Of a stretch of DNA of 49,776 nt, positions 8,463 through 17,362 are shown piece by piece. Under the pieces are notes generated by a model. The model was not told the DNA's origin and did no database searches. It saw nothing but the letters and a program-made list of their open reading frames with translations. The translations under genes and the position numbers were made by a program. The first letter of the stretch is position 1; every line of letters starts with the position of its first letter. Location of the stretch: positions 1-49,776 of the forward strand of contig NZ_JACAFQ010000037.1 in assembly GCF_015354575.1 (NCBI RefSeq). Reading direction: 5' to 3'. The DNA is from Pseudomonas sp. UFMG81 (GTDB lineage Bacteria > Pseudomonadota > Gammaproteobacteria > Pseudomonadales > Pseudomonadaceae).

Positions 8463-8941
8463 TGCGTCCACAGATCATCGATCGCAGCCGCGACCAGGAA
8501 TTCATGCGCCTGGCGCTGGAACTGGCAGCCCAGGGTGCGGCCATGGGCGAAGTGCCCGTGGGGGCGGTGCTGGTGCAGCACGGCCAGGTGATTGGCCAGG
8601 GCTTCAACCGGCCGATCATCGACAGCGACCCCAGTGCCCATGCCGAAATGGTCGCGATCCGCGCGGCGGCCAAGTCCGCCAGCAACTACCGCCTGCCTGG
8701 CAGCACCCTGTACGTGACCCTGGAGCCGTGCAGCATGTGCGCGGGGTTGATCGTGCATTCGCGGGTGGCGCGGGTGGTGTACGGAGCGCTGGAGCCCAAG
8801 GCCGGGGTCGTGCAGAGCCAGGGGCAGTTCTTTGGCCAGGGCTTTCTCAACCATCGGGTGATGGTGGAGGGTGGGGTGCTGGCAGAGGAATGCGGGGCGA
8901 TCCTGAGCGAGTTCTTCAAGGCGCGACGGTCGAAAACCTGA
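8462..8941 (+). CDS. tadA: tRNA-specific adenosine deaminase TadA
   Basis: TadA deaminates adenosine-34 to inosine in tRNA-Arg(ACG), an essential decoding step in the cytoplasm. The 159-residue protein carries the zinc and catalytic motifs of the deaminase fold: HAE with His60 and Glu62, and PCSMC with Cys90 and Cys93. The start at 8462 overlaps the preceding TGA (TGATG), which implies translational coupling with the multicopper oxidase, although the two functions look unrelated. It converges on mltF across a perfect REP pair. Confidence 0.95.
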   Translation: MRPQIIDRSRDQEFMRLALELAAQGAAMGEVPVGAVLVQHGQVIGQGFNRPIIDSDPSAHAEMVAIRAAAKSASNYRLPGSTLYVTLEPCSMCAGLIVHSRVARVVYGALEPKAGVVQSQGQFFGQGFLNHRVMVEGGVLAEECGAILSEFFKARRSKT

Positions 8942-8968
8942 GTCCTGAAAGGTTGTGTTGGCTGTGCG

Positions 8969-9062
8969 GGCCTCTTCGCGGGCAAGCCCGCTCCCACAGG
9001 TTCAGCGCATGCTTCAAAAACTAGGGTGCTTCTGTGGGAGCGGGCTTGCCCGCGAAGAGGCC
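8969..9062. repeat. Inverted REP pair between tadA and mltF
   Basis: Arms 8969-8999 and 9032-9062 are 31-bp perfect inverted copies containing GGAGCGGGCTTGCCCGCGAA, separated by 32 bp. This is a standard P. putida-type REP pair at a convergent junction and probably acts as an mRNA 3' end stabiliser or bidirectional terminator. Confidence 0.92.
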
Positions 9063-9097
9063 GGTGCATCCGGCAAACATCCCACAGACCGCCGCTG

Positions 9098-10555
9098 TCA
9101 CATCGGCGCCGCCTGCTCGGCCGGCTTGTCCTTGTTCACCCCGGGTACATGCAGGTTGCCTTCGGCCACCTGGCCTTCGAGCTGCGGCTGGGTCACCCAG
9201 GTGAGGATGTCGTAGTAACGACGGATGTTGGCCACGAAGTGCACCGGTTCGCCGCCGCGGGCGTAGCCGTATTTGGTCTGTCGATACCACTGCTTCTGCG
9301 ACAGCCGCGGCAGCATCTTCTTCACGTCCAGCCATTTGTTGGGGTTGAGCTTTTCGCGCTTGGCCAGGGTGCGGGCATCTTCCAGGTGGCCGCTGCCGAC
9401 GTTGTAGGCGGCCAGGGCGAACCAGGTACGGTCGGGCTCCTTGATGCTGTCGTCGAGCTCCGCCTTGATCTTCATGAAGTACTTGGCGCCGCCCTGGATG
9501 CTCTGCCTGGGGTCCAGGCGATTCGAGACGCCCATGGCTTGCGCCGTGCGCTGGGTGAGCATCATCAGGCCGCGCACGCCGGTCTTGGAGGTGACTTCCG
9601 GCTGCCACATGGACTCCTGGTAGCCGATGGCAGCCAGCAGCCGCCAGTCCACCTGTTCGACCTTGGCATAGCTCTTGAAGTGCTTCTCGTATTTGGGCAG
9701 ACGCTGCTGTAGGTGCTGGGCGAAGGTGTAGGCGCCGACATAGCCGAGCACGTCGACATGCCCGTAGTAGCGGTCTTTCAGGCGTTGCAGGGTGCCATCT
9801 TTCTGCGCCTTGTCGAGGAACTCGTTGACCTCGTTGAGCAGGCTGTTGTCTTCGCCGGCGGCCACTGCCCAGCGCTGGTCGCGGGTATCCCCCAGGTCAA
9901 AGGCTACACGCACGTTGGGGAAGTACACCTGGTTCATTGCCAGTTCATTGGAGTCGACCAGCGTGAGGTCGATCTGGCCTTCGTCGACCATGCGCAGCAG
10001 GTCGACCACTTCGACGGCATCGGATTCTTCGTATTGCAGGCCAGGGTTCTGCTGTTTCAGCGCTGCCAACTGGTCGGCATGGCTGCTGCCCTTGAGCACC
10101 ATGATCTTCTTGCCCACCAGGCCCTTGGCGTTGGTGGGGCGCGGGCGGCCGTTGCGGTAGATGACCTGGGGCGTGACTTCCAGGTATGGGTGGGAGAATT
10201 TCGCCTGGGCCGTGCGCCGTTCGCTGCTGACCAGGCCGGCGGCGGCCAGCACCGGGCCGGACGGTTTGCCCAGCTGGTCGAACAGTTCGTCGAGGTTGTC
10301 GGCGGTCTCGATCTCGAGTTTTACCCCCAGGTCGTCGGCGAAGCGCTTGACCAGCTCGTACTCGAAGCCGGTTTCGCCGTTGCGGTCCTGGAAGTAGGTG
10401 GCTGGGCTGTTGCGGGTAATCACGCGCAATACGCCGTCCTCCTTGACGCGTTCGAGGGTGCTGGGTTTTTCAACGCAGGCACCGAGCATCAGGAAGAGTC
10501 CGGTTGCGAAGAGCCATCTGGCGCAACGCTGGCGCAAAGCAGTGTGGGCGAACAT
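9098..10555 (-). CDS. mltF: Membrane-bound lytic murein transglycosylase F
   Basis: MltF cleaves peptidoglycan glycan strands to 1,6-anhydro products from the periplasmic face of the outer membrane. The 485-residue protein starts with a lipoprotein signal, lipobox LGAC with Cys27. It then has a bacterial solute-binding (SBP_bac_3) regulatory domain (about 40-265) and a lysozyme-like SLT domain with catalytic Glu314 in GYQESMW and the downstream motifs GLMMLT and ALAAYNVGSGH. The frame is open upstream through a REP sequence; the ATG at 10555 is chosen because it places the signal peptide at the N-terminus. It is divergent from purL. Confidence 0.95.
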   Translation of the reverse strand: MFAHTALRQRCARWLFATGLFLMLGACVEKPSTLERVKEDGVLRVITRNSPATYFQDRNGETGFEYELVKRFADDLGVKLEIETADNLDELFDQLGKPSGPVLAAAGLVSSERRTAQAKFSHPYLEVTPQVIYRNGRPRPTNAKGLVGKKIMVLKGSSHADQLAALKQQNPGLQYEESDAVEVVDLLRMVDEGQIDLTLVDSNELAMNQVYFPNVRVAFDLGDTRDQRWAVAAGEDNSLLNEVNEFLDKAQKDGTLQRLKDRYYGHVDVLGYVGAYTFAQHLQQRLPKYEKHFKSYAKVEQVDWRLLAAIGYQESMWQPEVTSKTGVRGLMMLTQRTAQAMGVSNRLDPRQSIQGGAKYFMKIKAELDDSIKEPDRTWFALAAYNVGSGHLEDARTLAKREKLNPNKWLDVKKMLPRLSQKQWYRQTKYGYARGGEPVHFVANIRRYYDILTWVTQPQLEGQVAEGNLHVPGVNKDKPAEQAAPM

Positions 10556-10653
10556 AGGGTGCAGTATACGCAAAGGACTGCTGGCGCCATATCTCGACAA
10601 TATGCGGGTTGTCTGATAGCGAATTTTACGCCTGTAGCGACATGCGGACAGTT

Positions 10654-10729
10654 GTGGGAGTGGGCTTGCCCCGCGAATGGGGGGCTTCACTGGCTTTCAG
10701 ATCCCATCGCGGGGCAAGCCCGCTCCCAC
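10654..10729. repeat. Inverted REP pair upstream of purL
   Basis: Arms beginning GTGGGAGTGGGCTTGCCCCG and its inverted partner ending CGCTCCCAC, with one substitution and one indel. They lie between the divergent mltF and purL starts. The 313-bp gap 10556-10868 holds this pair, an AT-rich stretch near 10740-10751 and a candidate -10 box for purL; nothing else is apparent. Confidence 0.85.
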
Positions 10730-10820
10730 GATTAAGCCCTGGTTTTTTTGACCTTCAGGTCCGGTTCCGCCGCCCGGCAGCCGTGGCTTAGAGCGGGTGC
10801 CGAAAGCCTGCGAATTAGGC

Positions 10821-10826
10821 TAGAAT
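10821..10826 (+). promoter_or_regulatory. Candidate -10 box of purL
   Basis: TAGAAT, 42 bp before the purL ATG. No clear -35 hexamer is seen at the standard spacing. No E. coli-type PurR operator was recognised. Confidence 0.45.
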
Positions 10827-10868
10827 GCACGGCCTCTAAGCACACCCCTTCCTGAGGCTGTCCCGACG

Positions 10869-13800
10869 ATGTTGATCCTGCGCGGCGCTCCTGCCCTTTC
10901 TGCCTTTCGCCACGGTAAATTACTCGAGCAACTGAGCCAGAAAGTCCCCGCTGTTACTGGTTTGTATGCCGAATTCGCCCATTTCGCCGACGTCGACGGC
11001 GAGCTGACCGCCGACCAGCAGCAGGTGCTGGGCCGTCTGCTCAAGTACGGCCCGAGCGTACCGGTGCAGGAGCCGACCGGCCGCCTGTACCTGGTAGTGC
11101 CGCGCCTGGGCACCATCTCGCCCTGGGCATCCAAGGCCAGCGACATCGCCCACAACTGCGGCCTGCAGTCGATCCAGCGCCTGGAGCGCGGCATCGCCTA
11201 CTACGTCGCCGGCAACATCAGCGACACTGACGCCCAGCTCATCGCCAGCGAACTGCACGACCGCATGACCCAGCGTGTGCTGGGCCAGCTGGAAGACGCC
11301 GCCGACCTGTTCAGCCACGCCCAGCCCAAGCCGATGACCTCGGTCGACGTGCTGGCCGGTGGCCGCGCCGCCCTGGCGCAAGCCAACATCGACCTGGGCC
11401 TGGCCCTGGCCGAAGACGAGATCGACTACCTGGTCGCTGCCTTCCAGGGCTTGCAGCGCAACCCGAACGACATCGAGTTGATGATGTTCGCCCAGGCCAA
11501 CTCCGAGCACTGCCGCCACAAGATCTTCAACGCCAGCTGGGACATCGACGGCCAGGCGCAGGAGAAAAGCCTGTTCGGCATGATCAAGAACACCTACCAG
11601 ATGCACAACGAGGGTGTGCTGTCCGCCTACAAGGACAACGCCTCGGTGATCGTCGGTTCGGTGGCCGGCCGCTTCTTCCCGAACCCTGAGACCCGCCAGT
11701 ACGGCGCGGTGCAGGAGCCGGTGCACATCCTGATGAAGGTCGAAACGCACAACCACCCGACCGCCATCGCCCCATTCTCCGGCGCCTCCACCGGCTCCGG
11801 CGGCGAGATCCGCGACGAAGGCGCCACCGGTCGTGGCGCCAAGCCAAAAGCCGGCCTGACCGGTTTCACCGTATCGAACCTGCGCATCCCGGGCTTCGAG
11901 CAACCCTGGGAACAGGCCTACGGCAAGCCCGAGCGTATCGTCGACGCCCTGGACATCATGATCGAAGGCCCGCTGGGCGGCGCCGCGTTCAACAACGAAT
12001 TCGGCCGTCCTGCCCTGACCGGTTACTTCCGTACCTTCGAGCAGCGCATCAGCACCCCCCACGGTGATGAAGTGCGCGGCTACCACAAGCCGATCATGCT
12101 TGCCGGCGGCATGGGCAACATCCGTGAAGACCACGTGCAGAAGGGCGAGATCACCGTCGGCGCCAAGCTGATCGTGCTCGGTGGCCCGGCCATGCTGATC
12201 GGCCTGGGCGGCGGCGCCGCTTCGTCGGTCGCCACCGGCGCCAGCTCCGCCGACCTGGACTTCGCCTCGGTGCAGCGCGAAAACCCGGAAATGGAGCGCC
12301 GTTGCCAGGAGGTCATCGACCGTTGCTGGCAGCTGGGTGACAAGAACCCAATCGCCTTCATCCACGACGTCGGTGCCGGCGGTATCTCCAACGCCTTCCC
12401 TGAGCTGGTGAACGACGGTGGCCGTGGTGGCCGCTTCGAGCTGCGCAACGTACCCAACGACGAGCCGGGCATGGCCCCGCACGAGATCTGGAGCAACGAG
12501 TCGCAGGAACGCTACGTGCTGGCAGTCAGCGCCGAGGACTTCGAGCGCTTCCAGGCCATCTGCGAGCGCGAGCGCTGCCCGTTCGCGGTGGTCGGCGAGG
12601 CCACCGAAGAGCCGCACCTGACCGTCACCGACAGCCACTTCGACAACACCCCGGTGGACATGCCACTGGACGTGCTGCTGGGCAAACCGCCGCGCATGCA
12701 CCGTTCGGTCACCCGCGAAGCGGAGCAGGGCGATGATTTCGACCCGAGCACGCTGGACCTGAGCGACTCCATCGAACGCGTCCTGCGCCACCCGGCCGTG
12801 GCCAGCAAGAGCTTCCTGATCACCATCGGCGACCGCACCATCACCGGCCTGGTCGCCCGCGACCAGATGGTCGGCCCGTGGCAGGTACCGGTGGCCGACT
12901 GCGCCGTCACCGCGACCAGCTTCGACGTCTATACCGGTGAAGCCATGGCCATGGGCGAGCGTACCCCGCTGGCGCTGCTGGATGCCCCGGCTTCCGGGCG
13001 CATGGCGATCGGCGAGACCATTACCAACCTGGCCGCCTCGCGCATCGACAAGCTGTCCGACATCAAACTGTCGGCCAACTGGATGTCCGCTGCCGGCCAC
13101 CCAGGCGAAGACGCTCGCCTGTACGACACCGTCAAGGCCGTGGGCATGGAGCTGTGCCCGGAGCTGGGCATCACCATCCCGGTCGGCAAAGACTCGATGT
13201 CGATGAAGACCAAGTGGAGCGAAGAGGGCGCCGAGAAGAGCGTGACCTCGCCGATGTCGCTGATCATCACCGGCTTCGCCCCGGTCACCGACATTCGCAA
13301 AACGCTGACCCCGCAACTGCGCATGGACAAGGGCGAAACCGACCTGATCCTGATCGACCTGGGCCGCGGTCAGAACCGCATGGGCGCCTCGATCCTGGCG
13401 CAGACCCACGCCAAGCTGGCCAGTGCCGCGCCTGACGTCGACGACGCCGAAGACCTCAAGGCGTTCTTCGCAGTGATCCAGGGGCTCAATGCCGACGGTC
13501 ACCTGCTGGCCTACCACGACCGTTCCGACGGCGGCCTGATGACCACCGTGCTGGAAATGGCCTTCGCCGGCCATTGCGGCCTGGAGCTGGAACTCGACAC
13601 CCTGACCAGCAAGCGCGAGAAAATCGCGGCCATCCTCTTCAACGAAGAGCTGGGCGCGGTGATCCAGGTGCGTCAGGACGCCACCCCGGACGTGCTGGCT
13701 CAGTTCAGCGCCGCCGGCCTGGGCGAGGATTGCGTCGCCGTGATCGGCCAGCCGATCAACAACGGTGAAGTGCTGATCAAGTTCGAAGGCACCGAGCTGT

Positions 13801-14768
13801 TCAAGGGCGACCGCCGCCTGCTGCAGCGCCAGTGGGCCGAGACCAGCTACCAGGTCCAGCGCCTGCGTGACAACGCCGATTGCGCCGACCAGGAATTCGA
13901 CCTGCTGCTCGAGGAAGACAACCCAGGCCTGTCGGTCAAGCTGGGCTATGACGTCAACGACGACATCGCCGCCCCCTACATCAAGAAGGGCGTGCGCCCG
14001 CAAGTGGCGATCCTGCGCGAGCAGGGCGTCAACGGCCAGGTCGAGATGGCCGCTGCCTTCGACCGCGCAGGCTTTGCCGCCATCGACGTGCACATGAGCG
14101 ACATCCTCGCTGGTCGTGTCGACTTCGAAGCCTTCAAGGGCCTGGTGGCCTGCGGTGGCTTCTCCTATGGCGACGTGCTCGGCGCCGGTGAAGGCTGGGC
14201 CAAGTCGGCGCTGTTCAACGCCCGTGCCCGCGACGCCTTCCAGGCCTTCTTCGAGCGTACCGACAGCTTCGCCCTGGGCGTGTGCAACGGTTGCCAGATG
14301 ATGTCCAACCTGCACGAGCTGATCCCGGGCACCGAGTACTGGCCGCACTTCGTGCGCAACCGCTCCGAGCAGTTCGAGGCGCGTGTGGCCATGGTCGAGG
14401 TGCAGAAGTCCAACTCGATCTTCCTGCAGGGCATGGCCGGTTCGCGCATGCCGATCGCCATCGCCCACGGCGAAGGCCATGCCGAGTTCGCAAGCGAAGA
14501 GGCACTGCTGGAAGCCGACCTGTCCGGTTGCGTGGCCCTGCGCTACGTCGACAACCACGGCAAGGTCACCGAGGCGTACCCGGCCAACCCGAACGGCTCG
14601 CCGCGCGGGATCACCGGTCTCACCAGCCGCGACGGCCGCGTGACCATCATGATGCCGCACCCGGAGCGTATGTTCCGCGCCGTGCAGAACTCCTGGCGCC
14701 CGGATGAGTGGCAGGAAGACGCGGCCCTGATGCGCATGTTCCGCAACGCGCGGGTCTGGGTGAACTAA
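10869..14768 (+). CDS. purL: Phosphoribosylformylglycinamidine synthase, large single-chain type
   Basis: PurL converts FGAR, ATP and glutamine to FGAM, the fourth step of purine synthesis. The 1299-residue length is that of the gamma-proteobacterial fused enzyme. It has an N-terminal linker domain, two AIR-synthase-like halves (ATP-site motifs such as MMFAQANSEHCRHK and VETHNHPTAIAPF in the first half), and a C-terminal class I glutaminase domain with nucleophile Cys1139 in GVCNGCQMM and a downstream histidine-containing HGEGHAEF. Start ATG 10869 gives the typical MLILRGAPALS. The short NIF3-like gene follows two bases after the stop, so the two are probably co-transcribed. Confidence 0.98.
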   Translation: MLILRGAPALSAFRHGKLLEQLSQKVPAVTGLYAEFAHFADVDGELTADQQQVLGRLLKYGPSVPVQEPTGRLYLVVPRLGTISPWASKASDIAHNCGLQSIQRLERGIAYYVAGNISDTDAQLIASELHDRMTQRVLGQLEDAADLFSHAQPKPMTSVDVLAGGRAALAQANIDLGLALAEDEIDYLVAAFQGLQRNPNDIELMMFAQANSEHCRHKIFNASWDIDGQAQEKSLFGMIKNTYQMHNEGVLSAYKDNASVIVGSVAGRFFPNPETRQYGAVQEPVHILMKVETHNHPTAIAPFSGASTGSGGEIRDEGATGRGAKPKAGLTGFTVSNLRIPGFEQPWEQAYGKPERIVDALDIMIEGPLGGAAFNNEFGRPALTGYFRTFEQRISTPHGDEVRGYHKPIMLAGGMGNIREDHVQKGEITVGAKLIVLGGPAMLIGLGGGAASSVATGASSADLDFASVQRENPEMERRCQEVIDRCWQLGDKNPIAFIHDVGAGGISNAFPELVNDGGRGGRFELRNVPNDEPGMAPHEIWSNESQERYVLAVSAEDFERFQAICERERCPFAVVGEATEEPHLTVTDSHFDNTPVDMPLDVLLGKPPRMHRSVTREAEQGDDFDPSTLDLSDSIERVLRHPAVASKSFLITIGDRTITGLVARDQMVGPWQVPVADCAVTATSFDVYTGEAMAMGERTPLALLDAPASGRMAIGETITNLAASRIDKLSDIKLSANWMSAAGHPGEDARLYDTVKAVGMELCPELGITIPVGKDSMSMKTKWSEEGAEKSVTSPMSLIITGFAPVTDIRKTLTPQLRMDKGETDLILIDLGRGQNRMGASILAQTHAKLASAAPDVDDAEDLKAFFAVIQGLNADGHLLAYHDRSDGGLMTTVLEMAFAGHCGLELELDTLTSKREKIAAILFNEELGAVIQVRQDATPDVLAQFSAAGLGEDCVAVIGQPINNGEVLIKFEGTELFKGDRRLLQRQWAETSYQVQRLRDNADCADQEFDLLLEEDNPGLSVKLGYDVNDDIAAPYIKKGVRPQVAILREQGVNGQVEMAAAFDRAGFAAIDVHMSDILAGRVDFEAFKGLVACGGFSYGDVLGAGEGWAKSALFNARARDAFQAFFERTDSFALGVCNGCQMMSNLHELIPGTEYWPHFVRNRSEQFEARVAMVEVQKSNSIFLQGMAGSRMPIAIAHGEGHAEFASEEALLEADLSGCVALRYVDNHGKVTEAYPANPNGSPRGITGLTSRDGRVTIMMPHPERMFRAVQNSWRPDEWQEDAALMRMFRNARVWVN

Positions 14769-14770
14769 GG

Positions 14771-15082
14771 GTGCACAAGCTCGCCTTCTTCGTCCCCGGC
14801 AGTCATGTCGAGGTGGTCAAGGCCGCTGTGTTCGCCGCTGGCGGCGGACGCATCGGCGACTATGACCACTGCGCCTGGCAAACACTTGGCCAGGGCCAGT
14901 TCCGCCCGTTGGACGGCAGCCAGCCGTACCTCGGGCAGGTGGGCCAGGTCGAGCTGGTCGAGGAGTGGAAGGTGGAGCTGGTGGTGGCCGACGAACTGAT
15001 CGCCCAGGTCGTCGACGCCCTCAAGCGCAGCCACCCGTATGAAACACCGGCCTATGAGATCTGGCAGTTGCTGGATCTCTGA
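14771..15082 (+). CDS. Small NIF3/YqfO C-terminal-domain-like protein
   Basis: A 103-residue protein resembling the stand-alone CutA-like (PII-fold) insert domain of NIF3/YqfO proteins. The motif HPYETPAYEIW near its end (about residues 89-99) is the family hallmark. It starts at a GTG two bases after the purL stop; the next in-frame ATG would remove the conserved first strand. No enzymatic residues are evident and the role is unknown. A metal-binding or small-molecule-sensing role is only an analogy to the PII/CutA fold. From memory, a homolog also follows purL in P. aeruginosa. Confidence 0.8.
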   Translation: MHKLAFFVPGSHVEVVKAAVFAAGGGRIGDYDHCAWQTLGQGQFRPLDGSQPYLGQVGQVELVEEWKVELVVADELIAQVVDALKRSHPYETPAYEIWQLLDL

Positions 15083-15107
15083 CAGCGTCAGCGGACCAGA
15101 AACAATG

Positions 15108-15140
15108 CAAAGGGTGGGCTGCAGAGCAGTCCACCCTTTG
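15108..15140. terminator. Hairpin between convergent genes
   Basis: CAAAGGGTGG (15108-15117) pairs with CCACCCTTTG (15131-15140), a 10-bp stem, in the 80-bp gap between the NIF3-like gene and the HET-C gene. No T-run; probably bidirectional. Confidence 0.65.
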
Positions 15141-15162
15141 TGCATTCAAGGCCTCCACAACG

Positions 15163-17148
15163 TCAGCGGGATGTCTGGCCCATGCCCTTCAACTTGTCAA
15201 AATGGCTGGACAGATGTTCATTGTGTAACCGTTGGAGGTTTTCGATGGATGTAGCAGCCGTGACATTGTGCGTGTTTGCCGCAGCCCATTCCTTCACGAG
15301 CTCGTCCTGCCAGTCCGTGTCATAGGGGTGACGGATGAATTGCGCGGCCAGCTCGATGGGCAGTGTATCGGTCTCTTCGTTCCAGAAACGCAGCATTCCT
15401 TCACCCACCACGGTGACCGCATGGCGCGCCAGCTTCGTTGCCAAATCATGCAGGGGATGCGAATCGTGGTCCTTGGCCAGTTGTGAGTGGGTGGCATCCG
15501 TATGCTTTTCTTCGTTCGGGTTGCCGCTCCACCTCGATTGCTCATGGCCCACCCGGTCCCCAAGCCATTGGAACAGCGATTGGAAGACTTCACTGCAGTA
15601 GTAGGCAATCAGTTTCAACGGCAGGGTCAATACCCACACCGCCAGGTTGACGTAGCGGAACAGCGGGTTCGCGGCCACCTGATCACGAAGTTTCAGGAGC
15701 GTTTTCAGCGTATTGCCCCATAGTGGGTTTTCCAGTTCATCAAGGATGATCGCCAGGATTCGCTCGGCCGTACTTCGGTAGCCGGGAACGAGGTGCTGAT
15801 AGATTGGTACCTCTTTGGGGAACAGAAGCTTGCCCAATGGCTCGGCGATGCTGGCGAAAATATCGGAGCCCGAAAACAGGCCGGTCACCACGGGAAAACC
15901 ATGTTTGCATTCAGCCTGTGTGGTCCAGGGCAGCACATCATGGCCTTGTTTGCGCAGGCTCAGTTCCACGAAGTTCGAATGCGCGAAGTAGTCCTCGAGT
16001 ACATGCAGCGCTTCACCGAAATAGCGCATGCCGCGGGGGGTCTTGCCATGTTTGATGGCGTCCCCGAGTTTTCCAAGCATGTATTCGTACGGAGCGTTGA
16101 TGTACCGTTTCATCGACTTTTCGGGGTGCACCTGTGTTGCGATGTCGCCGGGCAAGACCGGCGTATCGAACCACTCATCGATCTCTTTCGGGTTTTGGAC
16201 GTTCGCATCGTGGTTGGTGGGGTTGTCGATGTGCTCCGATGCGCGATACACACCCAGTAAACGCTCGGTCACGCGATAGTACTCGGCATCGGATGCTCGC
16301 AACGATTGGAACGGTTTATCTGCCAATACATCGACGATCAGGGTGAGCGCTTTCCGGGAGAACTTGCGGGGGAATTGTTTCGGCGCACCCACCGGGCGAA
16401 CTATCTTGGGATCAACCAGTTGCGAGTAGTCGCGCAGCCAATTGCCGAAATAGATCGCTTTGCATTCAAATGGGCTGAAGCCGACGTCCTCAAGCACTTG
16501 CTCGATCGCTTCATGGCCGTCCGCACCCGCAGCGAAGCGTGGTTGGATAACGATTTTTTGCGGGGGCTCCTGAAAGTTCTTTTCAAGTGCCGGAGCCTCG
16601 CTCATGTCCAGGGCCAGCGGTGCCTTGTGTCCATCACGGATGTAATGCCCAAAGATCATGTCCTGCTTGGCAGAGCCGTCGACGAAGGTCATCAGGCTGG
16701 CGTAGCGGGCGCCGGTTTGCCTGGCCTGTTCCGCTGTCAGCACAGGTGCCTCGGTGCCACCCAGGTGATGCCATTCGAACTGGATCAGGCTCGCCAGGTA
16801 CTGGCCGAATCCGCCCACCAATGCCAGTAACAGGTCAGGGGAGGTGTGCGGTTCGCTGATGGCCTGTTCGATGGCGCCCTGCCTGACCAGCAAGGTTAGC
16901 TCGTCATCGTCGTAAACGACGGTACGCTGGCGTTCGTCGCCTTCGAACACGTGGTATTCGGGGTTTTCGAGCTGGCCTTCGCGCAGGGCGAGCCACATGT
17001 TCTGGTAGATATCCACGGCAATGCCGTCGCCGAAAATGGGCTGGAAGAGCAGAACGAAGTCGTGCTCCGGCAATGTCCACGCAATACCGGTCAGTTGATT
17101 CAGGGCAAAGTCGCTTTGCAGTACCGGCCTTTTGAACGTGCTCGTCAT
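15163..17148 (-). CDS. HET-C-related protein
   Basis: A 661-residue protein matching the HET-C family (PF07217), named after a fungal heterokaryon-incompatibility protein; a Pseudomonas syringae member (PhcA) was reported to cause cell death when expressed in Neurospora. Visible conserved blocks are YFGNWLRDYSQ (233-243), a His in EHIDNP (305-310), and the diagnostic LHVLEDYFAHSNFVE (381-395). A His/Asp-rich stretch (about 554-567) follows, giving a layout like zinc-dependent phospholipase C folds. A hydrophobic segment spans about 499-518. No Sec signal peptide is seen. Base composition is visibly less GC-rich than its neighbours, and it sits between core genes, suggesting acquisition. Possible roles are a lipid-acting toxin or effector; function is not established. 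Confidence 0.82.
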   Translation of the reverse strand: MTSTFKRPVLQSDFALNQLTGIAWTLPEHDFVLLFQPIFGDGIAVDIYQNMWLALREGQLENPEYHVFEGDERQRTVVYDDDELTLLVRQGAIEQAISEPHTSPDLLLALVGGFGQYLASLIQFEWHHLGGTEAPVLTAEQARQTGARYASLMTFVDGSAKQDMIFGHYIRDGHKAPLALDMSEAPALEKNFQEPPQKIVIQPRFAAGADGHEAIEQVLEDVGFSPFECKAIYFGNWLRDYSQLVDPKIVRPVGAPKQFPRKFSRKALTLIVDVLADKPFQSLRASDAEYYRVTERLLGVYRASEHIDNPTNHDANVQNPKEIDEWFDTPVLPGDIATQVHPEKSMKRYINAPYEYMLGKLGDAIKHGKTPRGMRYFGEALHVLEDYFAHSNFVELSLRKQGHDVLPWTTQAECKHGFPVVTGLFSGSDIFASIAEPLGKLLFPKEVPIYQHLVPGYRSTAERILAIILDELENPLWGNTLKTLLKLRDQVAANPLFRYVNLAVWVLTLPLKLIAYYCSEVFQSLFQWLGDRVGHEQSRWSGNPNEEKHTDATHSQLAKDHDSHPLHDLATKLARHAVTVVGEGMLRFWNEETDTLPIELAAQFIRHPYDTDWQDELVKEWAAANTHNVTAATSIENLQRLHNEHLSSHFDKLKGMGQTSR

Positions 17149-17362
17149 GCTGAAAGTCCCGCGTAGGATGGTTGGGACAAACAGCGTGGCGTACTTGATG
17201 AGGCGAACGAATATGGAAGAAATTTCCTACGGCGAAATCAAGCCCATCCTTTCGCCAGGTGTTGAGTGTCTTTCAAGCTTGGCGGGGGCTACCTACGCGA
17301 TGTTCAGATGGCAGCCGTACCGGAAGCGTAAACCCGATGCGGCTGCACGCTTGAGCCGAGGT
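17149..17362. other. Lower-GC spacer between the HET-C gene and nagE
   Basis: A 214-bp gap upstream of the HET-C gene and downstream of nagE. It should contain the HET-C promoter, but no clear -35/-10 pair was found. A plus-strand frame beginning MEEISYGEIKPIL (from 17213) runs through it into nagE; it has no ribosome site and I do not call it a gene. Confidence 0.4.

Noticed and set aside
10920..14660. A 1246-codon open frame antisense to purL
   Set aside because: It mirrors the sense codons of a highly conserved gene; high GC third positions remove stops on the opposite strand. No ribosome site and His/Gly/Asp-rich nonsense composition.
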